The notes under the pieces are model-generated. The model saw nothing but the letters and a program-made list of their open reading frames with translations, was not told where the DNA came from and did not search any database. 64,000 nucleotides of DNA, from NCBI GenBank assembly GCA_914767715.1, contig OU612066.1:2487001-2551000 (forward strand), given 5' to 3'. The stretch is from Membranipora membranacea. Taxonomy: Eukaryota > Bryozoa > Gymnolaemata > Cheilostomatida > Membraniporidae. The translations under genes and the position numbers were made by a program. Positions 23,301 to 36,400 of the stretch are shown in pieces; position 1 is the stretch's first letter; the number at the start of each line of letters is the position of its first letter.

Positions 23301-26300
23301 GACTCTTCATGCCTCAGAATGTCACAGCAATATTATGAGTGATACGATTTTAACCAGAGATACAACAAACAGTGATGCGCAAACCACCTCACAATATACA
23401 TGTCTTCAACTAGACAGTCAAGCCAATTTTGAAGGTCTCCTCGACTTCCGACTCCTTATGGCCGGACCCAGCAGCATGAAGCCCAACAACTGTGAAGATT
23501 AGCATCTCACCTTTCACTTTGGGGCCCTCAGAGCATCCCACATTATCGGTATCTGTATTGTAAATCAAGGAGCTTTCCATAGCAGGCGACAACTCGAGCT
23601 TGAATGAGTTTCCGGCCCCTCTGGTGAGAGGGGCCGGAAACTCATATCATAGCGCAGCACATTTTTGATGAATATTTAAAAACGATCATTTTTATAGAGA
23701 CAAGATAGAAATGTCTATCTAACCATATTATTATGCCAGATTTTTAGTAGCCAATGTGTTGTCCACAATGTTTTGTCTAGGCAAAACCCTGCGGCGTATA
23801 GCGGAAGCAATGGAATTAGGACTTGATATAAAAAATATTCTCACACCACCGTATGTTTGAGGCAGGCACATTGCCTTTACTCTCGTACACTCATGTATAT
23901 TGACATGTATGTTACAGGGCAGAAAAGACAGTTCCTTACTGGTGGCCACTGGGTACTCATATTACTCCATGACTTGAGCACAGTTGCGTGTATGTAAAAA
24001 AAAATAATGTAGATTCGGTGTTCGGGTTAAACTTGATCTTTGATACCTGGATTCTAGGCCTGTACCATTCTGGGATAGCCTTGCTTAATGCGGTAGACTT
24101 ATCAATCATAATTATTATGAGCGGCTCTTGTGTTGTTTGTCTGGGAATCTGATTCACTGAGAAATTTATCATGTTAGGTCAGGGTATAGTACAAAACTTA
24201 CCACGCCTAGATCAAGTTTGATCCAACCTACCTCGCTACCTTTCCGCAGGTAAGCCAGCATGTGGGAAGCAAATCTAAATGCAGGCAAATTGCATCAAAA
24301 TCGCATTACACCATGTGCTTCTCCGAGGGATGGGACAAACTCAGCCTTTTTCCTAACATCCTAGATATTATTTGTTTTTGAATAAAACACTGGGCAAACA
24401 TGAGAGAGGGAGACTAATTTACTGGGGAGCAAGATGGCTTTTTGTCTACCCATAAAGATGGTGGGAGGTGATAAAGGTTACAGGTAGGGGCAGGATATAA
24501 GATGTAGCCACTGTAGGACTTCTACAGTAGACCAGACGCACCCCACATAGGATATCAGCAAAGAGAAGCTCTTATGAATTATTCAATGTGTGATGTATAA
24601 GCTTCTATACATATGAAAATGAGTATGCTATAAATGTAATTGGCCTCAACCCATCAGAGACTATTGATCTTCTCTTGTTTTGGCACCAGGGGTATTGTGA
24701 CTTAATCTGTATTAATTATCATGCAATCGTTATATAAATCTTAACTCTACGACCCATTCCTACACCTGGCTAGTTCTGAAAATGTTTGCTCAAAGATGAC
24801 AGCTGACCACAATACCCATATGTCACCAGCTCTCATGTTACACGCTACACTCAAGCTGTAGTCTTCAGATAAAGATGAGTTGTCCTACCATCCAACGCAG
24901 GACAGACACCAAACCAAACACATTATTAGATCAATGCCGATATATTTTCATTATTCGCTTATGTTATGGTTAGCCGGGTTTTGGTTTTCATTATCAAATG
25001 ATTACATACATGGCACAGGAAAAGTTTTACTTCCACCATTGTACCAGATTGATGTTTTGAGGAAACACTTTAAAGTCCTTCATATTATCTTTATTTTTTG
25101 TTGATTTGATTTTTTAACTGAGCAATAGACATTATATGAAGGAAGCTGGTGATTATCACGCATAGGGAGAATATCCTCTCACTACGACTTGAACTTGGAA
25201 ATGCATCAAGGGTGTGAAGGCCTAAGCCTTGTTTCAAGTACGTTTGCATGCTCATCATGCTGCGTTCATAGCATCATTTACCTATCTATTCCACATCAGA
25301 TCGGTTGTGATATAGTAAACTGGTTTCAGCTATTCATACAGGTTATAAGATTAGTGTGAACACGTATATTTACAAAAATCCAACATTCATTTTATTATGT
25401 TGTGACCTTTTTATTGGCTACTGGAAATGGTAAAAATTAGAAATTAAAGGTAGTGAATTAGGGTATGAGGAATACTGAAAATCTACAAAACTAAATTTCT
25501 GACGTTGAGCCTCTTGATTGGCCCAATAATAAGTGATTATAATGGTAAAATCAAATGTAATAGTGAAATGAGAGAATCTCTGGCATAATGATAAACTCAT
25601 AGAGAAAACCTGTATCTGTTTCACTATTTATCCAGACCAATCTATGATTGGTGATATTTCACTTATAAACAGTGAATCCAGATAAGAATGGAAAAGTGTT
25701 AAAAAATAATCGATGTCTACACTGCTATCATATAATCTCCTACTTGGCTTTCAGAAAATTTTACAGCTATGTTCCAATTTAAAAATGATAATTGTTAATA
25801 TAAATGAACTTAAATCAAGTTCAAACTATACTCTGGAAGATATCTAAGAAAGTATATGGTATTGGTGAGAGTATTGCAATGACCTAGAAAACGTTTTATA
25901 ACTGTTCACTTGAAATTGAATTTTCCACATACAGCTCTGAGGCAGGATTCTTGGAAAATAATTATAAATAAAAAAGGTTTTCTAAGTTGACACAGCACAC
26001 TCACCTACTGCACTAAGCAGTGATAAAAATACGAGTATCGATATCTTAAAAGTGTGATTATAAATGCAATTCATGATACGATGGGAATTTTTCTCATGAT
26101 AAGTATTGTATAACCCACTCCCTGGTATACCATCTGTATTTAGACGGTGAATGAGGATTTTTATAATAAAACTATGTACAGAAAAGGGTGAGTCAGAAGA
26201 CTCACTACCTTACCCCTTCCATCTCAAACAGCATGGGCAGCAAGCTACGATTATTCATTTTGGAGTAAATAATCTCTGCTAGGTATAGACGTACTACCAA

Positions 26301-27440
26301 ATACGTCATCATCAGCAGCCAGTTGATGATGACATATATTTATTTTTTGTATAGACAGCAAATAATCTCAATTTATCTTGGCAGTAGAAGTCAATGCTAT
26401 GCATCGAAAAAACGAAAAAGGTGAAGATTAAATATAGATTACTGATTTACTGCCTCCTCATATCATTAAGAACAGTCCCGGTGGCAGTGCGTTCACAGTT
26501 AGACTATCGCTTTCTATGATCATAGAGTGTACTATAACTTATAACTTCACACAAATGTGTGTATCGTGCACAAGTTACAGACTCGTAATTTGGAATTCAT
26601 GTGTCTAATGCTGGATTCTGTTGTCACCATGACAGTGATATCATAATACAATAAGTTACTTATTCAGTGATCTAAAGTCAGGTATTATATACTCCTAGTG
26701 TATAACTGTCCCGTGTGCTCCCTCATCAGTGAGTCAGTGGTCATCAGAAGGATCTTTAGACTCCAGCTGATTCAGCTATGAACACAACAAGATAATATCA
26801 TAGACAAGAACTCAATACCAACAGCCTTGACAGTTTTCCACAAGCCTGAATCAACATCAATAATTGAAATAATTGTATCAAAAATAATTTACGAAAGGAT
26901 CAACAGCAGTCATATCAGAGACTATAGGCATGGACAATGTTTTGTTGAAATATTTCGGTTTAATTGGGACCTGGATTTAAAATTCAAGTGTTTTCCAGGT
27001 AGTTTTCGAGTAGATAATTCAATCCAGAACCTGATTTTAAAGAAATATATCATCGGTCACGGCCTACCGATCTGCTCTAGATTGACCTGTTCCCAGGATT
27101 AGGGTAGAGTTAGTGATTATTAAGAGGTCTAATCCTACCAAAACAGGATACAACTGGACTGGCATGACATTTTAACCCCAAACCCTTACAAGTACACACT
27201 GGTAACACCATAATTAAATAATTCTGTTTATAGACTGACATGTTCTTTCAAATATTTGCACTGAAAAAGTCTACCAATAATAAAATTAATGTACTATCAG
27301 GCTTTAAAAAAAGTTCCAACTCCCCTAAGAAAACCACAAAGAATTTTGTTGTTCATATCGAAATTCAAGTAAACAGTTTTCCGATCAATAACGAGTTTTG
27401 TTAGTGTTTAGATTGGCCTAGCCCTGCTCTACCATAATCT
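20328..27440. other. Seven-kilobase stretch without a recognised gene
   Basis: Both strands were read for splice-bounded exons, cysteine patterns and low-complexity coding, and none was convincing. Short open frames (for example 22348-22764 plus, 23410-23592 minus) show no family motif. Local structures are a 19-bp hairpin at 23,604-23,645 and a C run near 23,164-23,174. If peroxidasin has further 3' exons on the minus strand, such as a von Willebrand C domain, they would lie here, but I could not find them. Confidence 0.5.
23604..23645. repeat. Perfect 19-bp GC-rich inverted repeat, 4-nt loop
   Basis: The arm at 23,604-23,622 (ATGAGTTTCCGGCCCCTCT) pairs exactly with 23,627-23,645 around a GGTG loop. 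It is much more GC-rich than its surroundings. Without a T-run or gene it is not a terminator in this eukaryotic setting. Confidence 0.95.
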
Positions 27441-27444
27441 CAGG

Positions 27445-30400
27445 CTACAGAACAGCACCCACCTTCTCTTGTAGCGACTTTAGAGTCTCAGAGAGCATAT
27501 CTATCGTATCCTCGAGCCCCTCTATCCTCTGGTCCTCTCTGAACTCTTGTTTGTGAGCCTTCTCTTGGTTGTGCAGCTTCTCATCGGTGTAAGTGAAGCG
27601 GTCTGCTATAGATCGTTTACTTCTTGAGCTAACATCGTGTGTGATCGACTGAAAGTCTCCAGAACTCTCACAGTCTGTAAAACAGTCGACAAAATAGCCA
27701 TTCAGTATAGGGAGTTTATCGGCTCTGTGGTTGCCAACTTAAATGCTTTCCCCAAACGCTAAATTACTATTTAATTCATCAACGCTAAGAAAAGAGTTTC
27801 CTGCCTGTCACATTGGTCTCTGTTAGTGTAAGAAAAATATTTGTGAAACTCTTCACTGGAACATAAGATTATTGAGCATGGCCAGCATAGATATCACATC
27901 ATTGTTCTATACAAAGATAGAAGTAAGCTGCACAAAAAAAAATTTCGCTTCTGAGACATAGACATGGGCGTTACTTTATCAGACTTTGTAGTATATCTGT
28001 ATTATAGGTTCGCTTACACAGGGCCAATTAAAAGATTATGGTGGATTTGAAAAAAAAGATCTGCAAGGTATGAAACTGCTCAATTAATAACAGTATAACG
28101 AAGGCAGATTTCAATCAGTAAATCCATCTTTTTTTTGATAGTACATGTTTAGTAACATCATTATTCTGAATTTAGTATTAAGTTTATCTGAAGTAATCCG
28201 GGGCCAGATCGGAGATGGGTGTGAATCTAACAGATTACTGAAACCACAACAATGAATTCAATTTCACACTTTCTACGCCAACATCTGGCAGGGTACAGAT
28301 AGTATTATGTAGACCATTATAACGACCTGGTCACATAGTAAGGAGATACTCTGTCAACTAGGAGCTTACCAACTTGGTGGAGTGTATAACTGGGTCACCT
28401 GTTGGACTATGTTTAGACAATTGGTGAAGTGATCTTGTGCAGATATGGCAGCTAAACAGTAAAATATTTTAGGGCCTTGCCCTGAACTTCCTTGCACACC
28501 AAGGTATTGGATGCTTACCATGACAACAGCTGGCCCACACATTCAGATTGAGTTCTGGTATCTTCCCTGTGTCACATTTGACATACTGTCTGGGGTACTG
28601 AGACAATGTGAACAGATCACGGGGCACCTGTGTAATATTGTCAGAGCTCATACACACCACATGGGACAGTGTCACCTGACGTAACTCAGCTAACTGGTCA
28701 GGGGAAAAAACTCCTGGACTCTCATAGTAAAACCTGTAAACACAAATTTACTTCTGTCATCATGAGAAAACAAGAGCAACATGCTAATATTTTACTCGAC
28801 AAGCAGATGAAATATTCCTAGTCGCAATGATGAATAGATGGTGCAGAGGCCCAACTGGTGAACAACCTGGGGCTACAGATCGCACATCAATGTTGGTTAC
28901 TCAAAGATATATATATATATCTGATTGTGTAATACCTGTCAGCATCTCTTAGCCTGCGGAACTGTTCAGCTAGTATACACATAAAAGTGGGGCCGACACG
29001 TGCTCCAGGCATCAGCTTCTCCAGAGTACCACCAACAAACAAGTCTATGTTTCCTGTTAATACAATTGGTACACATGATGGTCTGCAGTGGCTGGTGGAA
29101 AAATTGGAAAATCATTACTAATTTTTTTGACATCACTCATATTCAGACAGATAGATATTGTAAGTTAGCAATCTAATAGTTACCAAGTTAGCATTAAAGA
29201 TGGAAAATAAATAGTGAAATCACTAGCTCCGGCATGCTATCCCCAGCTTTATGGAAAAGTCATTGCTGGAAGCCTGAAAACTTGTTGAAACCATTCTTCA
29301 ATCTTGCTCATTCTCGTCAAGGAGTTAGAAAACTCTAACTCTTTGGTCCCCTCATACACTGATCTGCTATAAATAAGTCATCAGAAAAAAGGGAACAACC
29401 AGCCTACCAGGATGTCCGTATATCTGTTCCAACTTCATACGAATCTTTACATCCGGAATCTCGTTCGCTAATTCATCGAAAGAGGATGCCTCGCTTAGAC
29501 CGCATTTCTTTCTCCACTCATTATATGAAGGAAGGGCATGATCCCGCCCTCGCTGTATATTCAACGCTGCCAAATCTACAAAAAGCGGTCATGTTTATTA
29601 ACTAATAAATGCAATATATTTTGATCCTATATGAACATTTAGCAGTACCTAGCCGTATAACATTCGACTAATTTAACGAGGATGGTGACAGCATGATATG
29701 GGACTTATCGAATAGCATTGTTTCATCTCTGTAACACGCTATTTGCCACCTTTCCAACCTCAGACCGTACTTTCCTCTTATATAAATCAGTAAAAAATGA
29801 GTGCCTCACATTCATCAACCAGCTCTGTGACATCACAGGACCAAGACATGACCACAAGTATGCAGTCATACATAATGAGATGTCTGCAAGGTTCAGTACA
29901 TAGTAATTGAAGTCTGAATAATAATTTTGTATCACCTGCCTTAATTTTACAAGAGCATCATCTCTTCTAATTTACCATTCAATTTTCTTTATTTTTTGCA
30001 GCGACAAATACCTTTATAATATTAGTCAGTATTCATCTCTAATCATTACATATGAGTTGAATTGAGAAATAGTTGTATGTAAATGAGCTTACCAAGAGCA
30101 ACAGCATGTGCGAGCTTGAATAATTTTTCTGTCAGCTCCTCATTGAATACTTTACTAGAAGTGGGCATCTTAGCTGGGGTTCCAAATAACCCTCTCAATA
30201 TGGGGTCGATACCGCCCTCTTCAATAATCCTGAACGGGGCGAAAAATGCCTTGTGCAGCGGGAGATGTCCGGCAGAGTGCTCCTGCATAGTACTGTTATA
30301 TCTATAATATATAACCGAACAATTTAAACTCTTAAAGATCCAAAATTAGAATGATATAATTCAGCAATTAGATAAATATTCTATTTGATAAAATATTCCA

Positions 30401-33400
30401 ATCAAGTTGGTTGGACAGTTTACTGGTTATAATTCCATAGCCAGGGCTTAGGTTAGAGATGATATTTGTCTATGTAGGACATACCTGTTGAGCACTGGAT
30501 TAATGAGGGTGTGTCCAAATCTGAAAGCTGCTGTTGCAAATACATTCATGATAGTCGGGTCCTTACTGGGATTATATCCTTTATATTCTCCTAATATACT
30601 CATTCCAACCTGACATATATAAACAGACTATCAGAATAATGGCAAAAGTAAAAATAAGTACGAGAGAGTGGCAAGTACAATTTTCTTTTTTAATTCCTTG
30701 ATCTCAAATTTTGACATAAACATCATTCTGTAAAAGGACAATAATAAGTCAGCAGTAATCATAACCGCAGAGTGTGTTCATAAGGATCCCGGTACTTACT
30801 GGGCCGATAATTTTAGGTAGCCAGTGTTGATATGTGATGTGTTGCATTATAGCCCCAAGAATCTTCCTAGTCTCATGATAAATCATATCCCCGTCCCAGT
30901 GAGGGTTCAGCTCAGCGAGTTCTCGGGCTATCCTGTTATGTTCTCTAAGGAACATAGTGTGCATAGAGAGGAGCCCCAACTGCTCGTTAGCTCTAAGATC
31001 TCCAGCTAAGAAGCATGGTATATGTGTCTTTGTGGGATCAATCTTAAACAAAAGCAACATTTTGGTCAGTATCAACCTGTTGCAAAAAGCACTACGTAAA
31101 ACACATTTTCAGTGGCACGGTGACGAGTTCACAAAAAAATAGTGTACCTTATCCTTGTGTTGTATGATGCGAATTAGTAAGACAGTAAGATAGTAAGAAA
31201 ATAAAAGGGCATGACAACGCCTAGCCAATAGGGGTATACTTGATTGGCAAAGGTAGTACAGCGCAGTACAGCACATACATACAAGTAAATTTAGAATGAG
31301 CTGTTACCTGACAGTCCATTGGAGCGTTGATATTAAATGGCAGTAAGTGTTTCCCTGAGGAAGTTTGTAATAGTCCTGTCCTGAGTAAGCCTCGATCTCG
31401 AACTAAATCTCTCAGACTTCTAGAAAACTCCTCATCAGAGCCGTATATATTAGAGGCATCTGTAATGGTATAATAGATTATATATATGCTGAATTACCAA
31501 TAAAGCTAGCAACAAGACTTAAATAGTCAAAAGTTGCGCTCTCCTTGATTAAAAGAAGATAACTCTGACCATCAAATCAAAAATATGATCACTGTCGACA
31601 GGGAGTTTGTCTGGAACTCCCTGCTGGCAGGTGACAGTTTGTATTGCTTTCTTGCAATACTGACACTGCTATCAGACCCAGACACTCAGTGGGTGGTTTG
31701 TAGGCAGGTAGGGATTGTATGTGTGGTGCATGGGTAGTACAGACAATTATGAAGCTGTGCAACATGTTACAAGGGTGAATGCTATGCCCCCAGACAGTAA
31801 GTAGACACACACTCACTCTTTAGATTGTATGGACATACCTATGAAGGCAGTTAGTTCGTTCAGCTGCTCTCGATGTGTAATCTTATTGAAGAATACAGAA
31901 GTCATTCCACTTCCACATGCAGCACTTGACCTTGTTACTCCGATGCAGCGTCGATGAGCGAGCCGGGGGTCTCTGGCTGGTGTCTGTATCGGAAAACATG
32001 GAGCCTGATTCTCACATGTTGAATTGCAATGGCCACCATCACTGAATCTGTAATCATAGATGGACAAAATATACCAAAAACTAGCTTCCCTATCATATCT
32101 TGCTAGCAAATATCCATACAAATCATAAAACTTCTATTTATATACTAAACAGGAGGAGCGGTTTTTCTGCAGCTTCCATATTGGCCGTTGAGTAGATTTA
32201 CAACCAGCTGACAGAGCAGAACATGTATAGAGCATCATACCTGGCTCTGCTGACAGACATGGGGGTGAGCGTAATATCATGATCGAGGAATTGTCCCCAC
32301 TGCATGATGAAGCTTGAGTATCTAGTATCAGCCTCGATCTCATGAGTGCTCATTATCTCCGTGGAGATGAGTCGAGCTGAGGGTTTGGTGTGACCATGAT
32401 ATAGCTTAGTAACATTCCAACCTGCAAACCATAGGAGCAATCATAAGAATAAAGTATAAGTGAATTTACAAGAGTGGCCAAAAACAAGAGAACACAACTT
32501 TGATCATCAATTGTTAATTGGCATCATTGGTCGATATGTTTAACTCATTGTCTTCAATGACACGATATCAAGTCCATCATTCAATTACGCAAGAAGTCTG
32601 CAGACCAAATGTATCTGAGAATAACATAAATATAAAGTTTGGAAGGTAATATAGGTGCATATAGCTGATTCATGGATAAAATAAACGTGGGAATGTATTA
32701 TTTACAATAAAGTGATAACATTAATAACATAGGATTCTCTGGTGCAAAATGTAAACAAATAAGTGAACACAATATAAGTCAGTAAGAGCAAAGTATGTGT
32801 TCTGTACTATACATGAATACTGGTCGCTCACTACAGCTACAACATATATATATCAGAATATTGTTACAACATAATGTGATAAAATAAAAAATTTACTCAC
32901 CGACTGGCAGGTTAAAGTTATTCTCATAGACGGCAGGCAGCCATCTTGCAAACTTGGTAAGTGAGGACCCTAGCATAGGTCTATGGAAGTTATTACATGT
33001 GCCGTCCATACTTCGGTACTTCTTATGGAAGCACATGTTGGTACAGTCTATGGGGGGACGACTCTCCTCACAGCCTGACAGTTCAGCTATAATACGGATC
33101 TGGTGAGGTGACAGTATGTTCCTCACATTTGTGTATGCATCTGTAACAGGGATAGAGAAGTTTATTTTACAAAACAGCGACTCACCATGAATTTTATTTA
33201 ATTTGTTTATTTAATTAGTTTTGAATTTATTTTACAGACATAACAAGCTTTTGATTTGATATATATACGGTACCTACGGCTGAGAGTTTCGCTTCTAACT
33301 GAGTACAATACATCAATAACCCTGAAAGAGATACACACCTAACATCCATATACCTGACCAAATTCAGACTTATACCTATAAATGACGTACCGTCTTGATT

Positions 33401-36400
33401 GACCTGGACCTTGTTAGCGTCGTGTACTTTGTCAATGATAAGCTCCAGAGTTCTCTCAAATATCTCAGCAGACCTAGCGATAGTCTGAGCTCCCTGAGAG
33501 GGGAACTTAAAGAGGGCGAGCAGGTCACTCGGGGTTAGGGGTTTACTCTTATCGTGTAGATCTCGGAGAGTGTCCTCAGCAGCGCGCTCTACCTCTGACC
33601 TCGCTGTCGACGCAGCCTCCTCAACAAACCTGTCTCCTGGGTATATCCTCTCTACTTCTCCTGTAAACAGTTAGGGTGAACAATCATCTGTACCTGTGTA
33701 CTATGCTGCCTCCATCTGGCAGAACACCTCATATCATCTTTATAAAATTTGTCCATTTTGATTTTTTACGAGGATATCTGTGTGTTGTAGTTTTGCTGCT
33801 GCATTTTCAATAAAACATCACATTATTTAAATATTGAATTGCAAAACAATGCACAGCATACCTGTGTAAGATATTGCACCTAATCAACCTAGCCTTTGGG
33901 CGACCTGCAACTCATTGGACTAATAATTGAGTTACGCATGAACCCTAAATGTGCAAACAAGTTGCAGTGTTTAATTATCCTATAGCTCACATTTGAATCA
34001 ATTACTCCCAGATATATCGATATGCAATCTCTATAATGACCTAACACCGCATTACTTTATACGCCTTGACCTGTGGTGAAATCGAAGAAATCGGCAAATA
34101 TTTCCAACACATGTATTGACAAGATGCGCGTGGGGTTGTATACGTATTTAACTAACATACCGACTATCTGTAGCCTCATGTCGAGTCTGCGACTTCCCAC
34201 TGAGTTTACAGCCTGACATTGATATAACCCAGCATCCTCGAAGGTTATATTATTAACAGTCAGGTACCCATCTGATGTCACTAAAAAATATATCAGTCCT
34301 CAATTATTTATCCAGCTACAGAACAAGAATTTATCAAAGCGATCAGTATCACAGCTCCAGCAAAGAACTCCAAGAAAATTTTTTTTATCTATAACAAAAC
34401 AAGGTTTACAGAGGTTTATGAAAATACAAAACTCTCTCTTTTCCCAACCACAAACCTTCATATTTTTCATCATCATCTGACTGGGTGATGTCCTCATCAT
34501 ATCTTAACCATGTCAAGGTCGGATCGGGGTCACCGGAGGCTGCACACTGCAGAGTGACTGAAGTCTCTACTTCTACTGAGACAGTACTGGCTGCAGTGGT
34601 GAAGGTTGGTGGTTCTGCAGAAAGAAAGTCAAAAATACTTAGAAAACAAATACAATATTTAGATAAGATGCAAAGAGTTTTGAATTCTTAGATTTAAATT
34701 TTCTTTCGGTGTAGTGTAGCGTATCTGTGTCTCTGCTAAGATAAAAAATGTTAGCTTTTCGATTCCATCTGATAGATAGATACACAGTGCTGAGGAAAGA
34801 GATCTGAAATTTTTCATCAATTATTTATCCGTAAACATTTTCTGTAAGAAAGATATCATGGCATACCACGATGACTCAATGACTACCTTCTCAGAGCGGG
34901 GGTTTAGCTTCAGGGTTGATGCGGACAAGCCCAGGGAGATCCACCCACCCTAACCTCCCACGCCAACTAACCAATTTATTCTGAAGTAATAAATTGTACA
35001 TTGCCAACAGCTTAGGTAATGCAATTACTTCAACTGATCCGGTTTATTAGTAAATTTGCCATCAAAGATTAAGGTGTTGAGAAATATGATATAATATATC
35101 ATGATAAAATGTCGGCAGCCAGCCATAATTTAGGATGTATCAATTAATGATGAGTCGAATATCAGGTAATATTACAATATTCAATTTAACTTGTTGGCAT
35201 TTGACCACCTTTTTAAAATGATCTAGGCACAAATTCCCAAGAAAAGTTCACATTTTACAGGTTCGGCCTCCGGGCAAAATCAGCACATAACATATTACCA
35301 ATATAAAATTAGACAATTTGCGGGCCTTGCCGTGTAATCTAATTTGAGAATGGATACCTGCAGCTATGAGTCCTACTCTTTGCCCCAAATATTCTCAAAC
35401 TCCCAAAACTAAACAAACGCTAAAAGCTCTGCATCAGATGCTGGCCCCGTGAAGCTTATGCAGGTGGAAAAAATATGGGACAGATTTTTATTGACCATCG
35501 AGTTGCACAGTTAGATTTAGCCATGTTTTTGATGTGACATCCAAAGCTGGGCCAAATAAGATATCCAATAGAGTACTAAAAATAATGTAGTATGTCATAC
35601 TGATATTCAATCATCAAACACTCATCATATTCCACCTACCCTGGGGTCTGATAGTAAGGAAGGCGTATGTACTGATGGTAGACAAAGTATTAGCTGCCTG
35701 ACATTCATACCTCCCAGCATCCGAGGACACAACCTCAGATATCCTCAGGTTTGTGGAGTTGCGTGAGATTGTGAATCTCACATTGTTTCTCAGTTCCTGC
35801 CCTGTCAAGTATAAGCAACAGTAATGATTGTTCACAAATAGATCCTAGGAAATATACCACCTTTGTAGTAATATGTCATTATCAATCCATCTATGAACAG
35901 CATGTATAACAGTGCTACCATCATAAAGGAAGACCAGAAAACTCTGGATGTGATATAATTACTCTGTACGTTTATCTGTGAATAGAAAACTGACACTGGC
36001 CATTCCAGTAAGAACAGCCATTGTCAATAACTCATAGTATCTGTGTAAATATGTGAAGCAGAACTGCTGGTATTTTAAGTGGCTGTAATAGCCCAGAAAT
36101 ACGAAACCACCACCAATTAGAGACTAATTAGGCAGGTAATAGTGCGTAAAAAAGGGTCACAAACAGAAAATAATGTGTACGCTGTGTAAATTTGGAGGGA
36201 TTGTTAGTCAGCATTTCTGTCTATTATGTAATCAGTTAAGTTGCCTCAGGCTACAGTTAAAAATGTTCCCAGGTTTTTTGGGCCCACAGCTCAAAAAGTG
36301 AGCAAATATAAACATCGTGTCACTCAGAGTTTAATTAACTTGACTGAATTAAAAAATCATAATATAGTAAATTTGAAAAAGCCAAAGTTGTACTTCCATA

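Noticed and set aside
23604-23645. Rho-independent terminator
   Set aside because: The hairpin lacks a following T-run and the DNA is eukaryotic.
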